Origin: Symbiodinium natans
Taxonomy: Eukaryota; Sar; Dinophyceae; Suessiales; Symbiodiniaceae
Reading direction: 5' to 3'
Assembly: GCA_905221605.1 (NCBI GenBank)
Contig: CAJNDS010000092.1
Coordinates: 168,872 to 232,871, forward strand
Length of the DNA stretch: 64,000 bases
Below, one piece after another: positions 1 through 10,649 of the stretch. Every line of letters starts with the position of its first letter. Position 1 is the first letter of the stretch. The position numbers were made by a program, and so were the translations under genes. The notes under the pieces were generated by a model. That model ran no database searches. It had not been told where the DNA came from and saw nothing but the letters and a program-made list of their open reading frames with translations.

Positions 1-800
1 CCCTGTGAAAAAGGATTGCGGCCTATGCCTTTACCCCTGCCTCGGGGTACATGATACCAATTGAAATAGTTCAGTTGGCCCCAGGACAAGCCCACATTGC
101 CCCTTGCATCGAGGAGAGCAGGGCGGGCACCTTGAACGCCTCGCCGGAACGATCCCCTGCCACAGGAATCCCAAGCCACCGGCTCAGCTCTACACTTTCT
201 GGCCGTAGGAGTGGGAGTATATCATGTGTGCTGCTCTAAATTCTGGGTCCTGTACTTAGAAGTACTCCTCTTGGTTGGGAGATTGGTGTCTTTCACGACT
301 TGTCACAAAGCATTCGGGCGTGTTTCCGCGGAGCGCGGCTCTCCCCGACCCTGGCCCCAGCGGACCTGAGGACATCGGTGGCGAGGCAGCCTGGCACGGG
401 GGCCCCCGGACCCCGGAGGAGGGCTTTCCTTCCTTCCTCCCTCCCTCCCTCTCCCTCCCTCTCCCTCCCTCTCCCTCCCTCCCTCCCTCCCGCCCTCCCT
501 CTCCTCATTCTACTACCTTCAGAGCACTCGTCGCTGGAGCACCGATGTTCTTTTTGCTTGCTCCTTGCCAGCAGCTGCCATGTCTGAGTCAGCCTGGCAA
601 CGACCAACTTAGACGACTAACTAAACCCTGGGAGCAAGAAGTGCCCGGGAAAACCTGTACAAAAGCCCCACGTGTCGCAGCATCCGTCCGAAGGTAGCCA
701 GGGCGTGGCCTCACGTGGCCTCTGCATGCTATAGGACACTTGGGTCAGCCTACAGAATGCAGTTGGCGCGGGTCATCAACACCTTCAACTCGCTCTCGCT
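1..800. other. Intergenic stretch without a supportable gene
   Basis: I see no gene here. The overlapping reading frames at 275-697 disagree with one another and run through the low-complexity TCCC tract, so I treat them as chance. The remaining sequence has no recognisable motif. Confidence 0.5.
424..500. repeat. (TCCC)n pyrimidine tract
   Basis: The plus strand is almost pure C/T here, made of repeated CTCC and TCCC units. It is a simple microsatellite-like tract and produces spurious Pro/Ser-rich and Arg/Glu/Gly-rich frames on the two strands. Confidence 0.85.
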
Positions 801-805
801 GTGTC

Positions 806-867
806 TTCTTCTTCTTCTTCTTCTTCTTCTTCTTCTTCTTCTTCTTCTTCTTCTTCTTCTTCTTCTT

Positions 868-898
<31 letters not shown>

Positions 899-935
899 TC
901 CTTCTGCTTCTCCTCCTGTTCTTCTGCTGTGACTC

Positions 936-971
<36 letters not shown>

Positions 972-1040
972 TAGGCTTGAGGGGCCAACCCCCGCGCAGA
1001 GAGCTCTCGCTATCTCTCTCTCTCTCTCTCTCTCCCTCCC
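806..1040. repeat. Compound CTT / TTTC / TC microsatellite
   Basis: A pure CTT (TTC) trinucleotide tract of about 95 bases at 806-898 is followed by a TTTC tetranucleotide tract at about 929-972 and a TC dinucleotide tract at about 1011-1034. All three are pyrimidine on the plus strand. The poly-Leu, poly-Phe and poly-Lys frames across it are artefacts of the repeat. Confidence 0.95.
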
Positions 1041-1128
1041 TCTCTGTTTCTCTTAGACATAGATACAGGAGCCTAAGCAGCCACACCTCTACAAGCAGAC
1101 GTAACCTCCCCAAATACCCTTAGAATAA

Positions 1129-1620
1129 GGGTCCCGATACCCTAAACCCTAAACCCGAGGCCTCACCCTTGGCTGCCTTCTTTAGCGTCCTCGGGGCTCC
1201 ACCCCCCGAAATACTGCGACACGCAGCAAACAAAGCGGCTCCAATGCAGCGCGCGGCTCTTTCCAATTTAGGGCTTAGGCTCGGCTTAGGGTATAGGGTT
1301 TAGGGTTTAGGGTAGGGGTTTGCCGTGTATGTCAATGTAACGTAGAGGTTGGGTTTAAGCTTCTCATAGCTGGGCCTAGCTGGCACTATAACCCTGCTTG
1401 CCCCTGGATCCTTCTCCCTATAATTAGGGTTCAGATGTAGGGTCTTTTTTCGGCACCCGCAGAGCGGGACCCACTCCGCAGGGATACTGGTCTCGGACGA
1501 TACTAGAGAAGGCGGACATGTGTGGCTCCGACAGGGCCTCGATCTGCAACAGGCAACGTCAACCCAGCGACTATACACCTCAACCACGTTTAGGGTGAAG
1601 GGTTTAGGTTAGGGTTCAAC
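1129..1620. repeat. Degenerate telomere-like repeats, both orientations
   Basis: CCCTAAACCCTAAACCC is readable at about 1139-1156, TTTAGGG units at about 1285-1316 and further degenerate units near 1590-1625. The C-rich form comes first and the G-rich form second, so the two face away from each other. Confidence 0.75.
1445..1483 (+). repeat. T-run plus GGCACCCGC motif (dispersed motif copy 1)
   Basis: A T6 run is followed by CGGCACCCGC and then a diverged body that still ends in CCGCAGGGA. A degenerate telomere-like unit (TAGGGT) lies just upstream. This is the most diverged of nine copies of a dispersed motif, best preserved at 4651-4698. Confidence 0.5.
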
Positions 1621-2940
1621 CCTAAAATCCCTGTCGAGCCGCATCATAAAGTGGGCTAGAATGGTACGGCTTCAAAGGAGGCCGCTTGAAAAATATGCCT
1701 GCTGGCACCAGGAACGCCATCCCTGGGCCTCTTCCCCACTGAGGGACAACTCCAGGAGCAGAGGGGAGAGGGCACGTCAGGGGGTTGTACTCGGTTCACG
1801 GCCATAAGAGGGTTTAGGGTATTAGTGCTTGGGGTGGTAGAAAGAATCACGAACAAAGCTAAGGGGTCTCAAGAATGGCCCCACACCTTGAACACCCCGT
1901 GCATACCCTCTCATAAGAGAATGCCGTTGGTCCGGGTAGCTGCCGAAGTCGCGGGGCGATTGCGGTCCCCGTTTACGGTTCCTATGAAACTGCACATGCG
2001 GACTCTTGTCTATTGCATGAAAGATACTTTTCGCAGACACCCAGGGCATTCGAAGAGACGGGCCTGTGGCGATATGGCACCTGGATCATGAGCCCTTTCG
2101 GGCCTCGTGAGCATGTGAGCGAAGACTTCGAGAGAGTCCGCCTAAAAACTGGACATCAGAACCTGGGCACCGGCTTGTTGATTTCTCTTCATTATGCGCC
2201 TTCTTGGATGGCCTACCAACTTGAATAAGCCGACGAGCCTATACGATCCTCCGCGCTGGACAGCGGAAGAAACAAGCGGGCCTGTTGTTCAGGCAAGGGG
2301 CTTGCCCACGTGTGGAAAAATCTGCCAATCCCCCACGGATCTTGAAGCGGGTAGGTTCCAGGGAGCCCTTGTTACGGGGAGCTCGCAAGAATCTCCATCA
2401 TGTCAGGGGCCTTACGGATGTGAGTGTAATCCACTTCTGGATTGCAATCCTGGACGACTTGCCCGCGCCAAAGCCTTTCCATCCATGAGGACGACTGAGA
2501 CCAGTACAGCAGCATGTGGGGTCTCAGGTTAGTAAACTGCGGTACGCACCCGCTCGCCGTTCAACTTCGTCAAGATGAACTGTACCAGAATGTCAGTGTG
2601 CGGGTGCATCCACATCCCTCCAGCCCTAACGCAAAGGGTCAAGCTCCGCTCGACCGCGCAGGGCGGGAGGGTGAGATGTGCATTTGTCGAGCCAGCGGTC
2701 ACGCCGACAGAGCCGCAGAATGCACATCCAAACCATAACTGAAACTGCGATGCTGTGCGGCCCCTAGCGCAAGTTGTTCATGCCATCAGCAAACTTCCAG
2801 TACCACGTCCGAAAGCGGAGCCTTGTGGCAGTTGCAGTCTGCAGCAACACAGGAAACATGAAAGGCACAAGGCAACCTGCATCTTGACACCCCCCAAAAT
2901 GTCTACCCATGTCCTACAAGTTGCCTAAGAACACCCTACA
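1621..2940. other. Intergenic stretch without a supportable gene
   Basis: Short frames of 66-112 codons occur on both strands, but none shows a domain, repeat or consistent codon pattern. I see no RNA gene or element here. Confidence 0.45.
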
Positions 2941-2945
2941 TTGCC

Positions 2946-2986
2946 CCCCTAAACCCTAAACCCTAAACCCTAAACGCTAAACCCTA
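2946..2986. repeat. CCCTAAA array
   Basis: About five and a half CCCTAAA units in C-strand orientation, with one variant unit (CGCTAAA). The words GTTGCCTAAGAAC flank both ends (around 2920-2932 and 2990-3002), so the array sits between two copies of a short direct repeat. Confidence 0.9.
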
Positions 2987-3142
2987 CGAGTTGCCTAAGA
3001 ACCCCCCAGAAACAAGCTTTGGGCGGGTCTTAAGCATTGGCCGTGTCTACTCCCACTCGGCTTCCCGGCAGGCGGGTTGGCCACGGCGCCCTCGCAAACG
3101 GCCATGATGCCGAAGATCCTTGCAGGCCCTAAACCCTTTGCG

Positions 3143-3210
3143 AGGGTTTAGGGTTTAGGGTTTAGGGTTTTGGGTTTAGGGTTTAGGGTTTAGGGTTTAG
3201 GGTTTAGGGT
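3143..3210. repeat. TTTAGGG array
   Basis: About nine G-strand units with one variant (TTTTGGG) near the middle. It is preceded at about 3127-3136 by a single C-strand unit (CCCTAAACCC), another small inversion of telomere-like sequence, and followed by a G-rich tract. Confidence 0.92.
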
Positions 3211-3340
3211 GCGGGGGGGCGAGGGGGGGGGAATCTAATTTGAAGCACAACCTCCCCCCTCCAAATATTGAGCCAAGTCTCGGCAGGTGCCAGGGCTGGG
3301 GTTGGACGCTCAATCTGCAGCGTGCCGAAAGCTTGTAAGA

Positions 3341-3450
3341 CATGGGGGTTTCCGAAAATACTTCTTTGGGGTCCCTTTAAGGGGGGTCCATCTTTTGGGG
3401 TATAAAAGGCCCACCCCTTTTTAAGGGGTGCCCCTATTTTGGGAGATGCC
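3341..3450. mobile_element. MITE-like inverted-repeat element, family M1 (right end decayed)
   Basis: It begins CATGGGGGTTTCCGAAAATA, the left end shared by the other M1 copies, followed by GGGGTCCCTTTAAGGGG. The right part has TTTTGGGAGATGCC, matching the right arm of the copy at 6038-6151, but the terminal CCCCATG is lost. No transposase frame is present, so it would be non-autonomous. Confidence 0.5.
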
Positions 3451-3979
3451 TATATTGTGCATATGAAACTGTTTTACAAGGCGTGTAGTGTCAAAGAAGT
3501 ACTTAGCACATGCGAGTGAGTAGGCTATACAAAGAGCGATGAGTGCACTGTACTCTAATCTGATATGTGTATAAGTACATGCTTATTCTTGCATGCCGGC
3601 CAATAAAGGAAAAGCTATGCAACTACAGTATCTTAGCATGTGGATGTCTCGGAGAGGTTTTGGGCTTCGGGGTTTCACTCTCACTCAGCCCTTGGGTTTA
3701 AGGAGGATCTTCTCCGCACTCTTCCGAGAAGCTGCAGCGTCAGCTCTGGCGTTTTTGCGCTCTCCTGCGGGTCGTCTGTTGAGTGTGTCAGCGCTGTGTG
3801 TGTGATGGGTGGCGAAGAAACACTCAAGACCCGTTCATACCCGAAGACTTACCATATCCCTTGTCAGCTTTCTCTGGTATGTGCCCGAAGCAGCAGATAT
3901 CTTCTGCTTAAGGAAAGCTTTGGCAGCTTGCAGCGCGGTGAGCCAAACTTCCATAGGCAAGGCTAGAAAGACTATCAGA
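3451..3979. other. Intergenic stretch without a supportable gene
   Basis: Three overlapping plus-strand frames of 65-108 codons exist at 3593-4006. They show no recognisable domain and contradict one another. I see nothing else. Confidence 0.4.
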
Positions 3980-3999
3980 AATTTAGGGTTAGGGTTTAC

Positions 4000-4062
4000 G
4001 GTTTAGGGTTTAGGGTTCAGGGTTTAGAGTTACTCTAAACCCTGAACCCTAAACCCTAAACC
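4000..4062. repeat. Perfect head-to-head telomere-like palindrome
   Basis: A 31-base arm of TTTAGGG-type repeats (4000-4030) is followed by one T and then its exact reverse complement (4032-4062). Both arms carry the same variant units (TTCAGGG and TTTAGAG) at mirrored positions. Extra G-strand units precede it from about 3982. Confidence 0.95.
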
Positions 4063-4192
4063 TCATTACTGTAATGACCTGAATTCAGACGTCCCTCGTC
4101 GGAAGTTGAAGTGGAACCAATTGCCCAGTATGCGGACACCGCGCGCGGCTCCTCTGCCAAGGCCTCGCGAAGAGCAGCCTCCGCCTCTCTTA

Positions 4193-4277
4193 GGGTTTAG
4201 GGCGGTTTAGGGTTTAGGGTTTAGGGTTTAGGGTTTAGGGTTTAGGGTTTAGGGTTTAGGGTTTAGGGTTTAGGGTC
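4193..4277. repeat. TTTAGGG array
   Basis: About eleven near-perfect G-strand units, with one short break (TTTAGGGCGG) near the left end. Confidence 0.95.
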
Positions 4278-4433
4278 GCCTAGGGTTTGGGGCTGGGTCC
4301 ATGCGCAAACTGGGTTCTTAGCAAAAAGGAACTCCGACACGATTTTTTACGCAACCCTGCTATTGGAACTTAGTTTTAAGTGAGAGGAGGCCAGACCCTT
4401 TTTGCAACTGGACTCCTTGCTGCCAGGATGCCA

Positions 4434-4461
4434 AACCCTAAACCCTCAACCCTAAACCCTA
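4434..4461. repeat. Short CCCTAAA array
   Basis: About four C-strand units, one of them CCCTCAA. The orientation is opposite to the arrays at 4193 and 4563. Confidence 0.8.
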
Positions 4462-4562
4462 GAAAAGCCAAACCTACGACCACCGAACCCGAGCCAAGAC
4501 CCTACACACTTTAAGACTGAAAGGATGCCGGGAGGTGCCAAGAGACACTTCACAGTGGGGTA

Positions 4563-4650
4563 TGGGTTTAGGGTTTAGGGTTTAGGGTTTAGGGTTTAGG
4601 GTTTAGGGTTTAGGGTTTAGGGTTTAGGGTTTAGGGTTTAGGGTTTAGGG
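4563..4650. repeat. TTTAGGG array
   Basis: About twelve uninterrupted G-strand units. The array runs directly into a T8 run and the GCCACCCGC motif at 4651. Confidence 0.97.
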
Positions 4651-4698
4651 TTTTTTTTCGCCACCCGCTTAGCTGACCTCTCGGACACTCTGCAGGGA
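4651..4698 (+). repeat. T-run plus GCCACCCGC motif (dispersed motif copy 2, best preserved)
   Basis: T8 is followed by CGCCACCCGCTTAGCTGACC and then TCTCGGACACTCTGCAGGGAA. It matches 17877-17925 over about 44 bases after the T-run and then diverges. Read on the minus strand it ends in poly(A) fused to CCCTAAA repeats, which is how the 3' end of a retroposed polyadenylated RNA would look. No coding capacity is visible. Confidence 0.7.
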
Positions 4699-5056
4699 AA
4701 AGGCGGTTACATACTGGGTGTCAAAACCTGGGGGCCCTCATCTAGGCTGAGTTCAAGTCTGAGGTCAAGTCAAAACAAAACAACCAATCGATAAGTAGGC
4801 AACCCAGTCAAAACAGAAGAACTCCCCCTCTCAGCCTAGACAACGACCTGCTCAACTGGTTAGCTACTCGAGCCGAGGTCACTACCATCATGAGGCTCTC
4901 CAACGACAACTGAACACGGCAAGTCTGCAACAAGAGGTCCACATCACTGAGAGCCCGATGAGCTAGTCATCCACAATGCTTTAGGGGCCGAAGGTGAGAG
5001 CAAGGCTTCCAGGCTCTAGCAAGGCTGCAAATTGCCGCCCGCATCAAGCTCATGTA
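4699..5056. other. Intergenic stretch, nothing recognised
   Basis: Unique sequence between two telomere-like arrays. There is no frame of note on either strand and no inverted repeat that I could find. Confidence 0.4.
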
Positions 5057-5057
5057 C

Positions 5058-5095
5058 AGGGTTTAGGGTTTAGGGTTTAGGGTTTAGGGTTTAGG
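5058..5095. repeat. TTTAGGG array
   Basis: Five perfect G-strand units followed by a broken one (TTTAGGATC). Confidence 0.92.
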
Positions 5096-5096
5096 A

Positions 5097-5840
5097 TCTA
5101 GCTACAAGACAGAGTGCCCATACGTGAGTACCTGAGTACCTCGATGGCTGTGGCGGCTTAGGTTCCGGGCTGGTTTGGGACTCTAGACTTGGCCGCGACT
5201 TTCATGAACACATCCCCTTGAGAGCCATCCTGCAGCATACCCTGAAGATTCTTATTGAGAAGGGCATCCTACTATTTGGGGGTCTATATTGGGGGTCCCT
5301 AAACCCTAAGCCCTACACCCTAAACGACCATCCTGGGCCTCTTTGGCGGCTTTGCGAAGGCGGCTGTGGAGCCGCCACAGGCCCAGCACCTCATGCAGGA
5401 CTATGTCTTTGTGTTGTTCTTCAGTTCGAGAAGCCAACGCTATGGCACCAGTGACGCCAGGCTGCGACGCCACTTGTGCCGAAAACGGCAAGGATGCCTT
5501 CCACCACGTAGAGGCTTACCTGGACCACCCATCAAGTTCTACGAACACCGGATGACTTGGCTGCTGCTCAGGAATCGGGAACCCAACACAACACAAGATG
5601 CCCCTCTGTGCGTTGCGGTCGTGGGGGACCCGATCGGACCGGCCCCTTCTGGCGCGGAAGCCTCGTCCAGGAAGAAGATGTCCAGAAACACCAGCAAGGC
5701 AACAACAAGCACGTTGAAGAGCTGCGCTCCGCAAAGCCTGGGGAATGTCTGGAGTTCAGCTTCGGCCCCCGACGCGGAGGTGCAACCCATGTGCACGCTA
5801 TACAGGAATTAAAAGGGTTGTTGCTGAGGGTTTGGGTTTT
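5097..5840. other. Unique stretch with weak open frames
   Basis: A plus-strand frame of 148 codons at 5366-5812 and an alternative frame at 5343-5555 are open, with minus-strand frames opposite. I recognise no domain. Around 5265-5285 the words ATCCTACTATTTGGGGGTC match the inner part of M1 elements, so a truncated M1 piece may lie here. Confidence 0.3.
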
Positions 5841-5847
5841 TTTGCCG

Positions 5848-5876
5848 GGTTTGGGGTTTAGGGTTTAGGGTTTGGG
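5848..5876. repeat. Short degenerate TTTAGGG array
   Basis: Three to four units, including TTTGGGG variants, directly follow a T7 run and GCCGGG at about 5837-5850. Confidence 0.7.
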
Positions 5877-6037
5877 GGTGCAGCCAGGGCGGATAAGGGA
5901 CAAGAACGCCAGAGGCGACAGTCCCCAGGCAGCTTCAGCGATGGGAAACAGCTCCTGGAACTAAGCACATGGGCTTCCGGGACGTTTCCAGCAGAGTGTC
6001 AACAGGGTTTTTTTAGGTGGGCGGTCCATTGTCGGAT

Positions 6038-6151
6038 CATGTGGGGTTTCCGAGAATAGGCGGACCCTTTTGAGGGGTCCCTTTAAGGGGTTTCTATTCT
6101 ATTTGGGGCGTAGAAGGGGTACGTACCCCTGTTTTGGGAAATGCCCCCATG
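6038..6151. mobile_element. MITE-like inverted-repeat element, family M1
   Basis: It starts CATGTGGGGTTTCCGAGAA and ends GGGAAATGCCCCCATG, giving imperfect terminal inverted repeats of roughly 16 bases. The interior holds a second inversion (GGGGTCCCTTTAAGGGG, then GGGGTACGTACCCC). At 114 bases with no coding potential it fits a non-autonomous inverted-repeat element. No clear target duplication is visible. Confidence 0.6.
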
Positions 6152-8815
6152 TGCTTCTGGGATCCGGAACCTATTCCCTTCCTTGCGCATACCCAGCTTT
6201 TCAGCGCTCCAAAGGCGCCGTGCTTGCAAAGCGTGACGACTCCACGTGATCTTTCTGGTCGATGCCAAGGAGCTTGTCTGCCCATGCGGCTACTCTGAAC
6301 TCAGATGCGCGAACCTTCAGATGAAGCCCTAACACCCTAAACCCTAAAACACTAAAACACCAAAACCCCCTTGGGGAGCGAATCGTCCTTGTCCACACGC
6401 TCCCTGAGACATCGGTAGCCATCCGATGACAGTTGGATCGAAAGCCCGCTTGGCATCCTCCAGTGGTCGCGCACTCTGGCTTGGAATGGCTTACAACTGA
6501 GCTTACTAATATGATCTACATCTGTATACGTGTTGTATGTCTTCTATGCATATATGTATATACGTGTATACATGTGTACATACATACAAGTACATACATG
6601 TTGTTGGTCTTCTTCTCTGAAAAAACATAGGGTTGAGGGTTTATGTTCTAGGGTTTGCTGCAAGGTTCCGGGTTTAGGAGGGCTTAGCTTACTGACGCCT
6701 GGCTAGGGACCACGCCTGGGCTCTTGGACTTGCAGCGTTGCTATCACGCGGCATTTAAGCCCGAAAAAATCACCGAAACTTCTTGGGGAAGTCGGAACTA
6801 AGTACCTTGCATCCCGAATCCTCGCACAAGGTTGCAGACTCGCGCTCTATGGCCTCGGGCTTAAGAAGAGCCCTCCAAGACCCACGAGACAGCAAAGCGT
6901 CGTCTCTTGCAGTCGTCGCGGCACCATCGGATTGGAGAACCTGAGCCGTTTGTCGGGTCTAGGGTCTAGGGTTTCGGGTAAGGGGTTAGGGTTCGATTCC
7001 ATACCCGGCAAGAGCACACCAGCCCCCAGCCACAATTTCCCCAACCTGCTCAGAGGTTTAGAGCCAAAAGACTGGTTCTCGATCTGAAGGGCAACACTGG
7101 CCATGGCTTTGTGTGGGAGGTGTGACGTGGGGTCTGGGGTGGCAAAGCGTTGAGCAAAATGCTGACAGCAGAAAGCCACCTCCCTATTTGCGGGGACTAG
7201 ACTGTGTGAGTAGGGTCTCGGGTCGCAGGCCGGCCCTGTCATGCCTGGCAAGGAGTTGGGTATCTTACTCAAGAGCGGAGGGCTCAGGTGGTGCATAGTG
7301 CCGGGGCTGTGTGAGTGCCGGAAGCCCAAAGCCCACTCGAAGCTATGACCAGCTCGAAGATTCCCATCCCCTCCCTGGCCAAGCAACTGAGGAAACTGAA
7401 CGTAGATCCAGCTCACAATGCGACAGGGTTCGCCGTGCGAAGATGTTGAGGCGACGGGGCCCTAAACCCTGCGAAGTCAAAGCCATCAAAACCCCAACCT
7501 TGATCTGAAAAAACCTGTGCCTGGGTGAAGGAGTTTCGCCGGCGAAGGCCTTGCTCCTCCTTACCACCCTCGTCTGGATTGCCCTGGCTCGGATTTGGGT
7601 TGCGACGTGGGTCCGAAGCTTGCAACAAGGTTCACTGTCACGCACGCTGCACAGTCCTGTCATGACTGGGCACACCCCCGGCTAGAGACAAGAAGCATGT
7701 GTACACATCTGCTTCTGCGCAAGCATGTGTGTACTGTATATGATGAATGTAATGTATGCAATGTATGCAATGTATGTACTGCATGTAATGCATGTTATGA
7801 TGCGCGTTATGTCTGTAATGTAATGATGCATGACACACAACATCACAACATCACACAACCACTGCTCCCAAACGTGCCTGCTGCGGCGTCTTCTGCCTTC
7901 CCGAATTAGTCCCACAAATCGGGATGCAAATCTCGAAGCTTGCACGGGGCTTTGTCAGCATGTCGGTGTATAGGCAGGTTTGTTTGCCACGCCCTGAGTC
8001 TACCTGGGTGGGCGAGTTGGGCGCTTGTGGACATTGCAGTTCCAAGCGTTTCTACTGTATCCCCAAATGCCAAGTGCAAAGCCTGTCGCCCAAAGACATC
8101 GCCGCATCCGAGACCTGGCGGGAAAAGTATTCTGATGTCCTCTGCTGCTCTCTCGTCTCCGATGTCACCCTGCCGTGGATCCTCTGACACTGATTGCCGA
8201 GCCGAGGAGCCAAAGGCATGGTCGTCGGGTGCCTGGGCTGTGTGATGGAATGCATCAAACGCGTCTCGCACAGATGAATGCATTTTGGAGACCTTGCAAG
8301 TGTCTTGAGCTTAAACTTAAGCCCTGAGTCTCATGCAACCCCCTCACCCTGAATCTCGAAGACCCTTGAGGATCTGCTGCTATCTGCAGGTGGCGAGGAT
8401 GCATGCCGAGCAGCTTGGCGAACTTCGCGAAGACAATGGACCTGGGAAGTTCTTCTCATGCATGGCTTTCATCGCCGCTCACACTTGGACGGGTCTAGGG
8501 TTAAGTGTGAGGGGCTAGGGTCGGGCCTCACTGAAGCTGAGTCTGAGCACCCACATTGAGATTCTGGGACAATTCAGGTTTGTGGACATGATTGAACACA
8601 GAAACGAAGTCTCAGTGCTGAGGACTGGGGGACGCCCCGAGCACACCTACGGACCCTGCAAACCCACAATCAAGCCGCAGCAAAAAAACGTGAAACCCTG
8701 AACGCACATGCCAAGCCTAAGCCCGATGGACCGATGGACCTAAACCCCACAACGCAAAAACGATCGCACTATTGCAGGCGGGCCTTCCATCCGCGCCCTA
8801 AACCCCAAAGCCTAA
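6152..8815. other. Long gene-poor stretch
   Basis: It contains scattered single telomere-like units (near 6336, 6660, 6955 and 7462), a GT/AT-rich tract near 6520-6600 and several frames of 60-189 codons on both strands that I could not tie to any family. The longest, minus 6847-7416, shows no motif. No RNA gene is supported. Confidence 0.4.
7736..7850. repeat. Degenerate ATGTA/ATGCA minisatellite
   Basis: Repeated words TGTAATG, TATGCAATG and TGCATG form a loose tandem array with many substitutions. The Cys/Asn/Val-rich plus frame and the His/Ile/Tyr-rich minus frames across it are by-products. Confidence 0.75.
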
Positions 8816-9000
8816 AGCCTTAAACCCTAAACCCATTTCAACCTGGAGCACCCTAAACCCTAAACCCCTAAACCCCTAAAAGCGAGACCCCAGCTTCTGC
8901 GTGGCGCTGTGGAGCCCATACGCGGAGAGGAGTTGCCTGGGTGGGGTTTGGAGTTTAGGGTTCAGGGTTTAGGGTTTAGGGTTGAGGGTTGAGGGTTTAG
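8797..9000. repeat. Telomere-like repeats in both orientations
   Basis: C-strand units (CCCTAAA and CCCCTAAA) occur at about 8797-8880, and G-strand units (TTTAGGG with TTGAGGG variants) at about 8945-9000. They are separated by about 65 bases of unique sequence. Confidence 0.85.
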
Positions 9001-9289
9001 TGGGTCGCATGTGTGCTGGGCTCCAGGGTTTAGGGCTTCGGGTCTGGGATTCTTTCTTGGGGTTTGGGGATAGGGTGTAGGGCTTCGGGTCTGGAATTCC
9101 TTCTTGGGGTTTCGGGTTGTCGGGTTGAGGGAGTTTGCAGCGTTGAAGGGTTTACGGCATGGAGAGGATTGGGGAGGGCCCCTAAACCCTACACCCTCAA
9201 GCCCCCTGTAACTCGAAATTATTCAAAAACATCCAAAAAACGAAACTCCTCGAAACTTTCCCCGGACCTGAACCCTGAATAACTTCAAT

Positions 9290-9315
9290 AAACCCTAAAC
9301 CCTAAACCCTAAAGG
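9290..9315. repeat. Short CCCTAAA array
   Basis: Three to four C-strand units following AATAAA. Confidence 0.88.
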
Positions 9316-9418
9316 GGAAGGGGGGTGTATCTGCTGCGTGGCGTGGTACGACAGCCTCGGGCACGGAGATCTCTGAAAGAAAGAACCTCCAGATCCTTGC
9401 CATCCAAACCCTCAAAGG

Positions 9419-9535
9419 CGTGCGTGCGTGTGTGTGTGTGTGTACACATATATGTACACAGACCTATACATTTGCATATGTAACTGTTTGTACCAATGTA
9501 TATATATATAGATATAAATATAGATATATTTTTTG
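9419..9535. repeat. TG and AT/GATA-rich microsatellite
   Basis: A TG run at 9419-9443 leads into ATATG-type and TATAGATA-type repeats. There is no gene; both flanking frames are low complexity. Confidence 0.85.
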
Positions 9536-9549
9536 TTCATACGCATGGA

Positions 9550-10497
9550 CATGTGTGTATGTACAGAGGTATATCTGGGGGATGAACCTGGCTGTCGCCA
9601 CAATCCGCATGACCAGGTCCTCATGGATGGCATCGGGTTTCGGATTTTGAGAGCTTGTCACGGCCTTTTTGACGCAACCAACAAGAAAATCCTACAACTA
9701 CAGCGACAACAACCCACGCCAAGAAGCTCAAAGGGCCTTGGGTTGAAAGCCGCCCATACATCCCAAAATCGAACTCAAGACCGGTTCCCAGCACTCCTGC
9801 AGCAAGTCCGTTTGCTGCATGGTACGCAAAGCATCCGGGTCCAAAATGCCTGAAGGGTTCAGGGCGCGACCCGACCACGAGCGCAATTCAAGGTATTGTA
9901 CTGCACATTTGGCACCATGGCCCCGAAATCCTAAGCCCGAAACACCCTATGAACCCGGTCCCTTGAAACTAGCCTTTCTTTTTTGCATCCGGGCTATCAT
10001 GTCCTGACCCTTCAGACTAGCCCTATAAGCCCTGGGCCCTAAGCCCCAAGTCCTAAACCCTAAACCGCAACCACGACCAGGACCCAAGACCCAGCTTTGC
10101 TTGCAAGTCATGCCGTTCAAACTTTTCCAGAATGCTCATATCCTCCCTGAAGATCCCTGGCATTCCGAAACCCTTAAACCCGAAACCCCAAACCGCCCAA
10201 ACCGCAAGAACATGTCCGCTCTGAACCTTGGCCCCCCTCCCCGGAACCTCGGCAGTGAGACCAGTAGGGACGTGGTGTGAGTGGTCTCGCCTGCCCAAAT
10301 CAGCCCAATAGCCCCCTGGTTCTTAGTATTAATGGAACAAGGGAATGAGGTACCCTATCATCCCTGAACAGTTTACTTAAAAGGTATACATAGGGCCCCT
10401 AATTCCCTCCGTTTAGGGTGTTCAGCTCTCACACTCGCACAAGGCAGGCAAGGATTGATTTTGCTGCTTGGTACACTTCTCGATTTGTGCAGGCAGG
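9550..10497. other. Intergenic stretch without a supportable gene
   Basis: Isolated telomere-like words occur (for example near 10050-10070 and 10170-10200). Open frames of 62-106 codons have no recognisable content. Confidence 0.4.
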
Positions 10498-10498
10498 G

Positions 10499-10528
10499 AT
10501 TAGGGTTTAGGGTTTAGGGTTTAGGGCT
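10499..10528. repeat. Short TTTAGGG array
   Basis: Four G-strand units ending at GGGCTAGGG. Confidence 0.9.
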
Positions 10529-10649
10529 AGGGAGCCCAATAACCCTGAGGTTGGGCCCAAATGCCAAAGAAGGGTATCAGGTAGTTGGGGTTCAAGGTCT
10601 GGCTTGGGAGGTTGAAGTCATCAAAGTGGCGGCTGCAGATCGCGTAGCC

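Noticed and set aside
740-1123. Poly-Phe, poly-Leu and poly-Lys frames
   Set aside because: Translation of the CTT and TTTC microsatellites.
6951-7010. tRNA-like signal: GGTTCGATTCC box and a 7-bp stem TGTCGGG/CCCGGCA
   Set aside because: Only 60 bases lie between the stem ends, leaving 29 bases for both the D and anticodon arms; no anticodon stem can be drawn and the T-stem has a mismatch. Probably chance within telomere-like sequence.
7851-8045. Minus-strand peptide containing TDMLTKPR, reminiscent of the C-terminal end of Ty1-copia RNase H
   Set aside because: One short motif only; upstream frames do not show the rest of RNase H or reverse transcriptase.
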